From Bacteroides ihuae (lineage in GTDB: Bacteria; Bacteroidota; Bacteroidia; Bacteroidales; Bacteroidaceae): DNA of 64,000 nucleotides. The position numbers and the translations under genes were made by a program. The notes under the pieces were generated by a model. The model had not been told where the DNA came from, did no database searches, and saw nothing but the letters and a program-made list of their open reading frames with translations. The stretch spans positions 310,001 through 374,000 of the forward strand of contig NZ_FNVX01000006.1 of the NCBI RefSeq assembly GCF_900104585.1, in the 5' to 3' direction. This document shows, in pieces, positions 27,246 to 37,618 of the stretch (position 1 is the stretch's first letter; each line of letters opens with the position of its first letter).

Positions 27246-30200
27246 TTAATTTAGAACCTCCACTTTGCTTGATGCTGAATGTGAAGCATATTCGGGCGCA
27301 TAAGCAGATTGAATTGTAGCCAATCCGGACTCGTACACGCCAGCTCTACTTACTGTGTATCCATATTCCAATACATATATTCCTTTTTTCAGAGAATCAA
27401 AAAAGAAATTAGTCGAAGCCTCTTTTATATCCACATAATATCCTGTGCCTGAATTCCATTGGTAACCAGAAATCGAATTGATGGGTTCAAAGCAAGAAGC
27501 ACGTTGATCTTTCAGTTGCACAAAATCCATCGAACGATCCAAGCGAATGGTTAGCCGAACTACAACCTTGTCTCCAATAGCTAATTTCGATTCGGACGAT
27601 AAAGGATATAATTGTTTAGTGTTGTTTGCAATGCGCTCCACATAAAGCCTCTTTTCAACGTTGAGTTCTTTACCCTGCTGCTGTAGCTTATTCATCTCTT
27701 CACGATACTGCGCATATACAGCACCCCAAGCAATACCTTCATCTAATTTCTCCACTTTAATACTCGAGAGTTTCTCTATTGTTTGTGCATCGGTAATTAC
27801 CTCCTTCACGTAGCCCAATCCTTGAGTCGCCTGCTGAGGTTCTATTTTCTTTGCACCAAGAGTAATGCGTACTTTCCCTTGATTATCCAGCAAACTCTTA
27901 GCCCGATAGAGTAAGGCATATACAGCGTCAACCGTCGCTACAGGTGAACTCCATTGTTGAGTTTGCTTTTGTTTGAGTAGCCACAACTTCATCTCTTCTA
28001 CCGAAGTCGTGTCACCATCGACCATATCAAAAGCCTCCATCACTGCAACATGAACAGGTATTCTCAGACTATTCCAAGCATAAGGACTTTCATTGAAAGC
28101 AAAATGCATACCTTGCTCATCTGTTTGAACCGCATATTCTTTTAACGAAGCAATAAATGCTTCTGCTTCCTTTGTCCGCCCCGCAGAATGAAGAACAATA
28201 GCGGAATGTGCTTTTTCTGTGAGTGAAGAGGAAGAAAGAGATTGACTGATCTTTGCCAAGAAATAATCGTAAGCACTCTTGTTTGATTCTCGTACTTTCT
28301 CATTAGATAATGATAATAAATAAAGATAATCTAATGCTTCACCAGAAATACCGATGGATTTATGCCCTGATTTCTCTGCCTTGATGATTGCTTTATACTC
28401 TTTCAAAGCCTCAGCATGTAGGTAATTTAGAGCCGCCTTTTGCATCACTAGAGCATCTCCATCTAAAGGAGTCCCGATTAATCGGGTCAGGCGAGCCAGA
28501 GTCTCTACCACATAACTAGTAATGTATCGACTTCCGTTCATACCCTTATACCAAGTCCATGAACCATTGGAAAGCTGAAGTTCTTTCAGTTTGGTCAATG
28601 CAGTCACATTCTTATTTTGTATATTATTCAAATCAAAAAGAGTAGCAATTCGCTCCTTTTGCTCTGCTTCATTCGTCGCTTCCGCCAACCAAGGAGATTC
28701 TTCCAAAAGAATATTTTTCACCTCCTGATTCTTTTGTAAATTACTAAGGAACGTCTCTTTTGTTCCTCCTTGCATTTTCCATGCATCAAACTTTGCTTTT
28801 ACCTTTGGTTGCGTATTTACTATAAATGCAGCAAGCGCATTTGCATAATAAGTAGCAGCCCACGAAATAGCATTATCATTGGTTGGTAAACTAAGAGAAG
28901 GCAACGCTTGCACAGCATACCATGCCGGATTAGAAGTAAACTCAACGGTCAACCTTTTTCCGGTAGCCGTCTTGCTTCCTTGATTAAATAATTTCTCTAA
29001 AGAAAAATCGCGTGTTTCTCCACCACGTATAGGCATAGCCAAGCTTTCCGTTACATTTTGTTTATTGCTCAGCACAGGAAGAACATGTTGTTCACCATCA
29101 CTGAAGGTATCTCCTTCAGCGATCAATCGGCAACCCAACACATCATATTTGTCGGTTGCAGTGAACAGGAATTGAACACTTTCAGTTTTACCTGCATCAG
29201 TAGAGAATTTTTGCTTTTGAGTGGCTATTACTTTTTCAGTTATAGGGTCAAACAAAACAAACTTCACCACACCGGAAATAGATTTTCCTGTCAAGTTGGC
29301 TACAGAGGCCGCAACAGACGTCTTGTCGCCTACCCGGACAAAGCGTGGCAGATTGGGAGTAAGCATGAATTCTTTGCTCGTTACGACTTCATCTTCCATT
29401 TCAGCAGTAAGCATCCCTTTGGTATGGGCATACCCTCTGAAATTCCAAGTAGTCAAACTTTCAGGCATCGTGAAAGAAAATACAACTTCGCCTTTATCAT
29501 TAGTGAAAAGTTGTGGATAGAAAAAGGCTGTTTCAGCAAAGTTGGTACGGAGATTCACTTCCGGCGATAATGATTCGTGGCTATCAACGGCCTGAATGGA
29601 TAAATTGGCAGACGCTTTTCCCTGAACATCTAAAGCAACATATTTCACCTCAACCTTGCCCGCAGGAACTCCTCTTGCGCGCATATTAGAAGATTTAGTT
29701 GATGCAGCATATTGCATAAAATTGTTTTGCCCAGTATTGACAAAGGAATCGTAATCAAGAGAAGGAATCGTAAATCCATTATTAAGAAAGTTCCACCCAT
29801 AATAATTAGCTCCCCAGTAATAGTCGTTCCAATTAACAAAAGGTAATCGCCTAGAGTAAGCAATATTGAGGGATTGATTGTTTTTCCATATTTTATCTAA
29901 TGAAGCATCATACATTGTCGCCAGCATTTCAGCTACAGCAGGCACCCCTTGTGGCGTTCTAAGTGTCAACTTCCACTCTTCTTTTTCTCCGGGACGAAGT
30001 TTATCACGAAAAACGGCCCATTTCGCAACCAACGTCTTCTCGGGCATTCTCTTCATCACATCGACTCCTTGCTGATACAATTCCCCGTTTTTCACAAAAC
30101 CAAAGAGAATTTTTAAACCATCCCCGTATTCTGTCTTATAGGGTATATCGAATCGTTTCACTGAATCTGAAAGGTTTAATATAGTACTCTCTAATCTTTT

Positions 30201-32951
30201 ATTCCCACTAAAAACATCCATCATCACATATGCATCTTTTTCGGATGTACCGAATACAAATGTTGCGGGATGTGAAGCATCAAAAGAAGTGTTTACCGCA
30301 TAATACCATACGGTTGACTGTTCAGCCGGACGAGTATCCGACATAGAGAACAACACCACTTTTTGTTCGGAAGTAACTGTACGTCCTTTATCATCTTTAG
30401 CAGTAAGCACTAATTTGTAAGCGCCCGAAGGAAGAGTTTGCCATGCAGACAAGAGTATTTCTTTGTTAGACACAAAGGAATCTGAGTAGATCGCTACCTC
30501 ACTTACGGAAGTTTTATTATCCTCGGCAGAAGCATACAATTTATATTCACCATCGATTTTAATGGGCTGGCTATTTAGATTCTTTGCTTCGAAGGTTACC
30601 CGAATAGTATCGTCTTTGCATACCCTTTCAGATAGATTTGTAGCAAGCAGTAACGAGTGATCTGCTGCCACCAGAGAAGTTGTAGAACTCTGTGTCTCAC
30701 CGGTTTTGCTAGTTACCGAAGCTTCAACATTATAAGTATAATACCTTTGACCTTCTTTTTCTCCGGCCTCCTCTTTTAATAAGAAAGGGATCAAGAAAGT
30801 TCCGTCTTCTTCCAAATTCACTTCACCTGAAGCTAGTAAGGTTGATTGTTCATAAGCTGTACGCCACGATTTCCACGAGGAGCGAGTTACAGTATATTTG
30901 GCAACAACATCTTGCAAAGGTATACCACTATAGCTCTGCGCCAAGCCTTTAACCTGTACAGAATCACCCAATTGAGAAGTTCCCTCCTGAGGAGAAAAAG
31001 TGACATTAAATGTAGGACGTTTATATTCTTCTACACGAATAGAAAGCTGTCCATCTTGAGTTCTTAACTCATAAATGCCGTTGAGGCAGGCCGAAGGCAA
31101 TACAAGTTCGGTGGTAAAGGAGCCAAAATTATTCGTACGAACCTTTCTACGCCCAATCTCCTGTCCATTACTTCCTGTTAATGTTAGTTCATAATCTTGA
31201 TTGCTTATAACGGCAGCCGTATCAGACAACAAAGAATAGGCTATCCCCTTCACATAAATCGTTTGCCCCGGACGATAAAGGCTACGATCCGTCAAGAGTT
31301 TCACCTGCTGTTTAGCTTGTTGATCAGCACTAAAAGAGTAAGCTCCACGATGGATGTTTTGCATAGGCATTGCTTTGTCATTCCCTTTCTCAACAGTAAA
31401 ATAGTCATATTCTGCGGAAATAGGTAATTCTACTCTACCTTGAGCATCTGCAGTAAGGCTTTTCTTCTCAATTCTTTCTCCTTTCTTATTATCGAATAGA
31501 CGAATCATAGCACCAGAAACAGGATGCCCCGTTAAAGCATCTAGTGCAATAAACTCTTGTTGATCATCTGGTAACTTACGAGATAGGACCTTAAATTTAG
31601 TTGAATAAAAAAAGGACTGATCGGCGTAACCTTCAGCCTTAGCATCCGGAATAATTTGCAGTAAATAGACTCCCTCAATAGGTGCAGTAAAATTCAGAGC
31701 AGTATCTTTTAACAAATAATTATTTGGCCGTATTAATGCAAAATGCTTAGAAGCTATTTTCTTACAATATTTTTTATAGAATACCTTATTTATTTTTCCA
31801 CTTAGTGCAGTAGAATTGGCAGGTAAGTTGACCAGAGAATAAGTAATAGTAAAGCCATCAATGTTTTTATGATTCACACTCAATTTAAGTTCTGACTGAG
31901 GATAAACTATTTTATCAGTCTGAACATCAAGATATGGATTCAGTATATCCTGCTTCAAGCTTCTTAACGCATTTACTCTTTTATACTTGGGATATAAATA
32001 AATAGCTTCATCACAGAGTTGCAAAGCCAGCGCATTCAATTCTTTGTTACGAGCAAATTCGGCTTTCTCCAAATATGCCTCCACACAGATATCCCTTCCC
32101 CTATTAGCTGCAATCAGTTTATCCAATGCCACAACAAAAGGATGCGAATTGAAATCCGCAAGTTCAAACTTTGCAGGAATAATGGAAAATGAATTTATTG
32201 TTTGTTGCTGCCATTTCAAACTATCAAGTGAAGCCAATACAATAGCGTTTTGGTTTCCCTTGTTGCGATATGCATTTATCAAGTTTTCATAAATATTGGC
32301 AATATTTCTTTTAATAATAGTATCATTACCTAAAGCAGAAATTGAACTTAATGCTGATATACTTCGAGAAGATAATAAATGATACATATCATGCTGATAA
32401 TAAGCACTTGCTTCTCCCTCTTCAGTAAAAGGGACGTATGATGTCGAAGAAGCATTTAGCAGCAGTAGCGAATCTTGAAGAGCAGCTTGAACATGTTCTT
32501 GTATCTTATGCACAAACAAATTGCCACTCCATGCCCTAATATCTGTCATCTGATCATCATCTACTATATCAGTACGTTGACGAAGTTGCCACAAATTGGA
32601 TGCTGCATAGTCAGCATAAATTTCAGCAACTAAAGAATTCAAGATGGCTCTATCCAGAGGAACTGTTGTTGCCTTAATCCACTGTTCCATATCTTTAAGA
32701 CGAACGTAAAAGCTATCAGGCGTATGTATCTGCTGATAATTCATCCCACACATGTACGCTTTCAACATTTGTGGAGAATTTCGTTCGGCCTCTGCCTTAC
32801 TAAATATACCTTCAGCAAGTTTAATCATCGTTTGAGGAAGAGCTCTTTTCTGAGCTTCTTCAACCTGTTTCCAACGCTTATCATAAGACTGAGCACAAAC
32901 AAATGTGCTCAAAGTTGTAATAAATATAACAATAATAAATTTCAGTTTCAT
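27246..32951 (-). CDS. Alpha-2-macroglobulin-like exported protein
   Basis: A 1901-residue protein with a signal peptide (about 1-20, TFVCAQ). An N-terminal helical region (about 25-330) is followed by macroglobulin domains, including the MG2-type motif LTDRSLYRPGQTIYVKG near residue 553. The A2M family core SFTMPESLTTWNFRGYAHTKG is near residue 1165, and an alpha/alpha-toroid domain runs from about 1340 to 1700. Where thioester macroglobulins carry CxEQ, this one reads LPTNDNAISWAATYYAN, so no thioester is formed. It is much longer than E. coli YfhM (about 1650). It is probably a periplasmic or surface protein that traps proteases or supports envelope integrity; the role is inferred. Confidence 0.88.
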   Translation of the reverse strand: MKLKFIIVIFITTLSTFVCAQSYDKRWKQVEEAQKRALPQTMIKLAEGIFSKAEAERNSPQMLKAYMCGMNYQQIHTPDSFYVRLKDMEQWIKATTVPLDRAILNSLVAEIYADYAASNLWQLRQRTDIVDDDQMTDIRAWSGNLFVHKIQEHVQAALQDSLLLLNASSTSYVPFTEEGEASAYYQHDMYHLLSSRSISALSSISALGNDTIIKRNIANIYENLINAYRNKGNQNAIVLASLDSLKWQQQTINSFSIIPAKFELADFNSHPFVVALDKLIAANRGRDICVEAYLEKAEFARNKELNALALQLCDEAIYLYPKYKRVNALRSLKQDILNPYLDVQTDKIVYPQSELKLSVNHKNIDGFTITYSLVNLPANSTALSGKINKVFYKKYCKKIASKHFALIRPNNYLLKDTALNFTAPIEGVYLLQIIPDAKAEGYADQSFFYSTKFKVLSRKLPDDQQEFIALDALTGHPVSGAMIRLFDNKKGERIEKKSLTADAQGRVELPISAEYDYFTVEKGNDKAMPMQNIHRGAYSFSADQQAKQQVKLLTDRSLYRPGQTIYVKGIAYSLLSDTAAVISNQDYELTLTGSNGQEIGRRKVRTNNFGSFTTELVLPSACLNGIYELRTQDGQLSIRVEEYKRPTFNVTFSPQEGTSQLGDSVQVKGLAQSYSGIPLQDVVAKYTVTRSSWKSWRTAYEQSTLLASGEVNLEEDGTFLIPFLLKEEAGEKEGQRYYTYNVEASVTSKTGETQSSTTSLVAADHSLLLATNLSERVCKDDTIRVTFEAKNLNSQPIKIDGEYKLYASAEDNKTSVSEVAIYSDSFVSNKEILLSAWQTLPSGAYKLVLTAKDDKGRTVTSEQKVVLFSMSDTRPAEQSTVWYYAVNTSFDASHPATFVFGTSEKDAYVMMDVFSGNKRLESTILNLSDSVKRFDIPYKTEYGDGLKILFGFVKNGELYQQGVDVMKRMPEKTLVAKWAVFRDKLRPGEKEEWKLTLRTPQGVPAVAEMLATMYDASLDKIWKNNQSLNIAYSRRLPFVNWNDYYWGANYYGWNFLNNGFTIPSLDYDSFVNTGQNNFMQYAASTKSSNMRARGVPAGKVEVKYVALDVQGKASANLSIQAVDSHESLSPEVNLRTNFAETAFFYPQLFTNDKGEVVFSFTMPESLTTWNFRGYAHTKGMLTAEMEDEVVTSKEFMLTPNLPRFVRVGDKTSVAASVANLTGKSISGVVKFVLFDPITEKVIATQKQKFSTDAGKTESVQFLFTATDKYDVLGCRLIAEGDTFSDGEQHVLPVLSNKQNVTESLAMPIRGGETRDFSLEKLFNQGSKTATGKRLTVEFTSNPAWYAVQALPSLSLPTNDNAISWAATYYANALAAFIVNTQPKVKAKFDAWKMQGGTKETFLSNLQKNQEVKNILLEESPWLAEATNEAEQKERIATLFDLNNIQNKNVTALTKLKELQLSNGSWTWYKGMNGSRYITSYVVETLARLTRLIGTPLDGDALVMQKAALNYLHAEALKEYKAIIKAEKSGHKSIGISGEALDYLYLLSLSNEKVRESNKSAYDYFLAKISQSLSSSSLTEKAHSAIVLHSAGRTKEAEAFIASLKEYAVQTDEQGMHFAFNESPYAWNSLRIPVHVAVMEAFDMVDGDTTSVEEMKLWLLKQKQTQQWSSPVATVDAVYALLYRAKSLLDNQGKVRITLGAKKIEPQQATQGLGYVKEVITDAQTIEKLSSIKVEKLDEGIAWGAVYAQYREEMNKLQQQGKELNVEKRLYVERIANNTKQLYPLSSESKLAIGDKVVVRLTIRLDRSMDFVQLKDQRASCFEPINSISGYQWNSGTGYYVDIKEASTNFFFDSLKKGIYVLEYGYTVSRAGVYESGLATIQSAYAPEYASHSASSKVEVLN

Positions 32952-33045
32952 ACTCTTGTCGTTTAAGTCTAAGCTTTATAGACAAAGAAAAGAATTTTAG
33001 TCTGAATAAAAGTTCTTTAATGAGTGTTTTTTAGAGAAAACATGT

Positions 33046-33053
33046 TAATTTTG
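33046..33053 (+). promoter_or_regulatory. -7 box of the fimbrillin-like gene
   Basis: TAATTTTG matches TAnnTTTG and lies 44 bases before the ATG at 33098. The -33 element is not clear. Confidence 0.45.
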
Positions 33054-33097
33054 CAACTCTAAGTATTTTAAAAACAAGATTTATTTAAAGACTATTC

Positions 33098-34993
33098 ATG
33101 AAAAAATTAGGACTTAACAAGATCGCCGATGTCTTGTTAATAGTAGAAACTCTTCTAAATTCGTCGTGCGTTAATGAGATATCAGGTTATAAATCTGATG
33201 AAGAAAAAACACCGATCAAGCTATCTTCGAGTATTTTAGACGTAAAAACTCAAACAGCAGAAAACAGCTTTAAAGAAAAGGATGCGATTGGACTTTTCGT
33301 AATAGTTCAGTCTAAAACATTAAGCCAGAGTAGGTATGTTGATAACATGCGTTTTTTATACTCATTGCAATCGGGTTTTATACCTGATCAAGAAATCTAT
33401 TATCCTGAAGAAGGCTCAGTATGTGATTTTATCAGCTACTACCCTTATAAAGCGACAGGAATACATGCAAAAAGTAGTAAAATGGACGTTGCGGTAGAAA
33501 GCAATCAAATTGCTGATGACAATTTTTCATCTTCAGACTTTATGGTAGCTCAAGCTACTGGCATAACTCCTAGCGACAACCCTGTTGACTTGCAACACCA
33601 CCATCTTTTTTGCAAATTGAAGATTGTCTTAAAAACTCAAAATGAGCCTGACATTAAGGCTCTATTTACAAGTAATCCAGAGGTCTCTATTAGCAATATC
33701 TACACCAATGCAACCTATGATTTCAACACAAATGCACTGGATCTCTTAAAGGTAGAAAAATCGATGATTCCACATGGAAAATGGGTTCTCTCAGGAGATA
33801 GCTTAGTAGGCAAAGAGATTATCTTAATACCTCAACCAATAGAAAATAAACCGCTCACATTCACTCTAAAGTTAGACGAAGGGATTTATACGACATCCAT
33901 AAGTGAGAACCTATCTCTTAGATCCGGTGAATCTCATGAAGTAGCCATTAACTATGACAACTTAAGCAAAAGCATTAGTAGCAGCCTAAATCCAACAATA
34001 TTACCTTGGAAAGATAGTGGCAAAACAGATATTACTGTCAAAGGAATAACAAATATTGTTTCTATAGCTGATTTAACCTTTCAAGAATCGAATGTATACA
34101 AAGTCATGTGCAATGGAATACAGATAGCTGAAGTATGTAAAGAATATCTCCTATCGGATAATATCAATGCGCAAGCCATTGTGGCCTACCCCTTCTTACA
34201 CGGGAAGAGTGACCTCACAAACGGAACAGTAATCAACATATTGGGAGACACGGAGAATGAGCATGGAGGAAAGGTGTCATGGAACAGCACAACTAATACA
34301 ATGACTTATATACGAGGAAGTCAAGATATTGTCACCAATTTTTATATTACATCTAGTAATAAGATTTCTTTCATAGAGCCAGTCAGCTCACCTAATATAG
34401 CGACAATCGAGAAAGATGAACTCATCGATAGCAGAGGGACGGAAAGTATCGTTTATCCCATAGTAAAAATCGGGACTCAATATTGGATATGCACAAATCT
34501 AGAAGCAACCCGATATAATAATGGAAAGAAAATATCAAAAAGAACAGACCTCAGCACTGAAAGTGCTGGATATAGTAAATCAAGCACAACATCCGGCTAT
34601 ATATTTTATAATAAAGGAGCCATAAGCACAGGAAAATTGGCACCGATAGGATGGAGCATACCGAACCAACAAGATTGGAGTAATTTAAAAAATTATATTC
34701 AGAATAATACATCAGTTCTTAAAGACAGAACTTCATGGACCACCTCGGAAAATACCAGTACTAACCTGACAGGCTTTAATGCCATTGCAACAGGTCTATT
34801 TGACCTAGATGAGCAAGATAGTAGCAAGCTAATTTATGGTTTCAATGGTGAATATACAGGATACTGGGTCATAGGAGATTCAGAAACAACAGTAGCTAAA
34901 AAAGCTATATTCATTAAATATTCAACCAACGATATAGTAGAAGGGGAAAATAGTGCAACTTGTGGATATTCAGTGCGCTGTATTCGAAAATAA
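33098..34993 (+). CDS. Fimbrillin-like protein with C-terminal FISUMP domain
   Basis: A 631-residue exported protein. Residues about 35-310 resemble Mfa-like fimbrillins (DAIGLFV; a DFISYYPYKA block; a later LRSGESHEVAINYDNL block ending in ILPWKDSG). Residues about 445-631 are a FISUMP domain (IGTQYWICTNLEATRYNNG, APIGWSIPNQQDWSNL, final GYSVRCIRK). The signal peptide is poor: its hydrophobic stretch carries Asp11 and Glu17, and the candidate lipid cysteine, Cys24, follows NSS instead of a normal lipobox. It may be a fimbrial tip or accessory subunit, a surface adhesin, or a copy losing export. Confidence 0.78.
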   Translation: MKKLGLNKIADVLLIVETLLNSSCVNEISGYKSDEEKTPIKLSSSILDVKTQTAENSFKEKDAIGLFVIVQSKTLSQSRYVDNMRFLYSLQSGFIPDQEIYYPEEGSVCDFISYYPYKATGIHAKSSKMDVAVESNQIADDNFSSSDFMVAQATGITPSDNPVDLQHHHLFCKLKIVLKTQNEPDIKALFTSNPEVSISNIYTNATYDFNTNALDLLKVEKSMIPHGKWVLSGDSLVGKEIILIPQPIENKPLTFTLKLDEGIYTTSISENLSLRSGESHEVAINYDNLSKSISSSLNPTILPWKDSGKTDITVKGITNIVSIADLTFQESNVYKVMCNGIQIAEVCKEYLLSDNINAQAIVAYPFLHGKSDLTNGTVINILGDTENEHGGKVSWNSTTNTMTYIRGSQDIVTNFYITSSNKISFIEPVSSPNIATIEKDELIDSRGTESIVYPIVKIGTQYWICTNLEATRYNNGKKISKRTDLSTESAGYSKSSTTSGYIFYNKGAISTGKLAPIGWSIPNQQDWSNLKNYIQNNTSVLKDRTSWTTSENTSTNLTGFNAIATGLFDLDEQDSSKLIYGFNGEYTGYWVIGDSETTVAKKAIFIKYSTNDIVEGENSATCGYSVRCIRK

Positions 34994-35020
34994 GAGACTT
35001 AGAATTTGAGATTCAGTTAT

Positions 35021-35053
35021 ATTCGGATGGAGGAGAAAACCTACCATCCGAAT
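35021..35053. terminator. Hairpin between convergent fimbrillin-like and PepD genes
   Basis: A perfect 10-bp stem: ATTCGGATGG (35021-35030) with CCATCCGAAT (35044-35053) and a 13-base loop. It lies in the 76-base gap between two converging genes and probably terminates both, although the T tracts are weak. Confidence 0.6.
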
Positions 35054-35069
35054 GTACAAACCTGTTTCT

Positions 35070-36530
35070 TTATTTCTTTAGAGGCGTTTGCTCTAATGTA
35101 GCAACAAGAAAATCATAGAATTTAGATACTGAAGGAATATAAGCTCTTTCGTCCGGCGAATGAGGAGAGCGTAAAGTTGGGCCAAAAGAGATCATATCAA
35201 GCCCAGCAACATTTGCTCCAATAATGCCACATTCCAATCCTGCATGAATAACTTTAACTGCTGGCTCTACGCCAAATTGCTGTTTATAAGACTCCTTCAT
35301 AGCATGAAGAATAGGAGAATTCACATCCGGTTGCCATCCAGAATAGCCACCAGTCAATTCTACTTTCATCCCGGCCATCGCAAAGCAAGATTCCAAACTA
35401 GTAGTGAGGTATTCTTTCATACTGTCAGAAGAGCTGCGAGCCAAAATTTTAATATCAGCCTTACCTCCACCAATAGTAATGATTGCTAAGTTTGAAGAAG
35501 TTTCTACCGTATCCGGAACAGATGGTATCATACGCATTACACCATTCTGGCAAGCAAAAATAGCATCAATCACATTATCTTGAATTTCCTCAGGCGTCTC
35601 CCCTTTTGGCAATTCTACTCGCTCGCCTTTGAAGCTAATAGGAGTTTCAATCGCTCCAAACTCTTCATTGAACAGATCTTCGCAGTATTTCACCAAGCTC
35701 AATAATTCTTCTTCATTCTCCGCAGGTATGGTAACAACTGCATGCGCCTCACGTGGAATAGCATTGCGCATATTACCACCTTCCCAGCTAACCAAACGGG
35801 CCTCATAACTGGCTACTGCCTCACGTAAGAAACGAACTAATAGCTTATTCGCATTTGCTCTACCTTGATTTATCTCTAAACCTGAATGACCACCTCGTAG
35901 ACCTTTCAATATTACTTTTACTGCTATATCGCCCCCTTCAGGTTCCACTTCTTTATATTCAATAGAAGCAGTAACGTCCATACCGCCAGCACAACCAATA
36001 TAAAGTTCGCCTTCATCTTCAGAATCAAGATTAAGCATTATTTCTCCATTCAAAGTCCCTGGTTTAAGGCCAAAAGCACCATACATACCTGTTTCTTCAT
36101 CTTTTGTAATTAAAGCTTCAAGAGGACCATGCTTTAATGTCTGATCTTCGAGAACAGCCATAATAGCTGCCACGCCCAAGCCATCATCAGCTCCAAGAGT
36201 GGTTCCTTTGGCTTTCACCCAATCACCATCGATATAAGTTTCAATCGGATCTGTTTCAAAATTATGCACAGTGTCGTTATTCTTCTGAGGCACCATATCC
36301 ATGTGAGCCTGCAGAATTACACCTTTTCTGTTTTCCATGCCGGGAGTAGCCGGTTTGCGAATGATCACATTCCCCACTTCATCGGTAAATGATTCTAATC
36401 CCAAGCCTTTTCCAAAGTCCAGCAAAAACGCGGTTATTGGTTTCATAAAGCCTGATGGACGAGGTATTTGAGTCAATGAATGGAAATGATTCCACACTTT
36501 TTGTGGAGCTAATGACTGAATTGTTTTCAT
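35070..36530 (-). CDS. pepD: Aminoacyl-histidine dipeptidase (peptidase M20C, PepD)
   Basis: A 486-residue cytoplasmic zinc dipeptidase that cleaves Xaa-His and other dipeptides. The metal-binding motifs are visible: LQAHMDMVP (His/Asp), LGADDGLGVAA (bridging Asp) and TKDEETGMYGA (catalytic and metal Glu pair). The M20 dimerisation domain follows in the middle (GLRGGHSGLEI), and a C-terminal HAGLECG carries another ligand region. The length is typical for PepD. Its ATG overlaps the stop codon of the membrane-protein gene upstream by 4 bases (ATGA), so the two are translationally coupled. Confidence 0.93.
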   Translation of the reverse strand: MKTIQSLAPQKVWNHFHSLTQIPRPSGFMKPITAFLLDFGKGLGLESFTDEVGNVIIRKPATPGMENRKGVILQAHMDMVPQKNNDTVHNFETDPIETYIDGDWVKAKGTTLGADDGLGVAAIMAVLEDQTLKHGPLEALITKDEETGMYGAFGLKPGTLNGEIMLNLDSEDEGELYIGCAGGMDVTASIEYKEVEPEGGDIAVKVILKGLRGGHSGLEINQGRANANKLLVRFLREAVASYEARLVSWEGGNMRNAIPREAHAVVTIPAENEEELLSLVKYCEDLFNEEFGAIETPISFKGERVELPKGETPEEIQDNVIDAIFACQNGVMRMIPSVPDTVETSSNLAIITIGGGKADIKILARSSSDSMKEYLTTSLESCFAMAGMKVELTGGYSGWQPDVNSPILHAMKESYKQQFGVEPAVKVIHAGLECGIIGANVAGLDMISFGPTLRSPHSPDERAYIPSVSKFYDFLVATLEQTPLKK

Positions 36531-37516
36531 ACGTTCTGTTTTTTATTTATAAACGGCAAAGCCGCTAAACCATATACTCCCAACAAAACTACTAAAAAGG
36601 TTTGAATACTATGCACAAGCAAAGCAAATATTCCTGCATCGGTAGCATTCACTCCGTACAACATCATCATAGAGATAACAGCAAAATGCCAAGGCCCTGC
36701 ACCATTAGGTGTCGGCACAATCACAGCAAAGCTACCTCCTACAAACATTACCAATCCAGCCAATACACCTAAATCGGAAGTAAAAGAAAAGCAAAAGAAT
36801 GTAATGTAGAATTGCATAAAATAGCAAAACCAAATAAGAATAGTATAAAGAACAAAAAGAGGAATATTTTCAACCCCTTTCAAAGAAATAATACCTTCCC
36901 AGACATTAAGCACAATACCTTTTACTTTCTCAAAAAATGATAACGTACGCATCAAATAATACACTAGAACTCCTACGCCTATTATGCAAAGCAGTACGAT
37001 ATAAAGTTGAACAGAAGTAAAGAGCTTTCCGATGGAATTAATATCTGTTCCGGTTTCCTCAAAAAAACGATTAAAAATATTGATCTGCAGCATTAGCGTA
37101 ACCGCCGTAATTAGGACCACACACAGCGAATCAATCAATCGTTCAGTGACAACAGTACCCAAAGATTTAGAAAACGATACACCATCATATTTCGAGAGCA
37201 CACCACAACGAGACACCTCTCCTACTCTGGGAAGAAGCAAATTAGCAGCATAAGATATAAATATAGCATTTACACAATTAGCGGTTTTCGGAAATACACC
37301 AAGTGGAGCTAACGTTTGTTTCCAACGCCATCCACGAAACACATGACTAAACACTCCAAAAACCAGCGAAAGAAGCATCCACCACCAGTTTAATCCATTA
37401 ACAAGAACATCACCGGCTTTTGTAAAATCAAAATCACGATATACCCAGAAGAGAATAAACCCTCCTAAAACAAGTGGCAGGATAAGCTTAAGCGCCTTTT
37501 TTACTAGTTTCTTCAT
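36527..37516 (-). CDS. Flippase-like membrane protein (UPF0104 / LPG synthase transmembrane domain)
   Basis: A 329-residue integral membrane protein with about eight hydrophobic segments. It matches the UPF0104/AglD-like group by its N-terminal DFDFTKAGDVLVNGLNWWW, the SHVFRGWRW motif and PRVGEVSRCGVLSKYDGV, the signature region of the family. Proteins of this family include the transmembrane part of MprF and putative lipid or glycolipid flippases. No soluble synthase domain is attached. It is translationally coupled to pepD. A TATCTTTG box lies about 50 bases upstream, back to back with the rsmA promoter region. The actual substrate is unknown. Confidence 0.82.
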   Translation of the reverse strand: MKKLVKKALKLILPLVLGGFILFWVYRDFDFTKAGDVLVNGLNWWWMLLSLVFGVFSHVFRGWRWKQTLAPLGVFPKTANCVNAIFISYAANLLLPRVGEVSRCGVLSKYDGVSFSKSLGTVVTERLIDSLCVVLITAVTLMLQINIFNRFFEETGTDINSIGKLFTSVQLYIVLLCIIGVGVLVYYLMRTLSFFEKVKGIVLNVWEGIISLKGVENIPLFVLYTILIWFCYFMQFYITFFCFSFTSDLGVLAGLVMFVGGSFAVIVPTPNGAGPWHFAVISMMMLYGVNATDAGIFALLVHSIQTFLVVLLGVYGLAALPFINKKQNV

Positions 37517-37547
37517 TCTTTGTTCTTAATTCTTCATTTAAAAGAAT

Positions 37548-37570
37548 TACCTTTGTCTGCTGCAAAGATA
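37548..37570. promoter_or_regulatory. Divergent promoter region of rsmA and the flippase-like gene
   Basis: Two -7 boxes face away from each other in the 102-base gap: TACCTTTG on the plus strand (37548-37555, for rsmA) and TATCTTTG on the minus strand (37563-37570, for the flippase-pepD pair). Neither has an ideally spaced TTTG. Confidence 0.45.
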
Positions 37571-37618
37571 ACACGTTATCTGCAAACCATTTAACAATAA
37601 ACATTAAAATGTGAAGGA

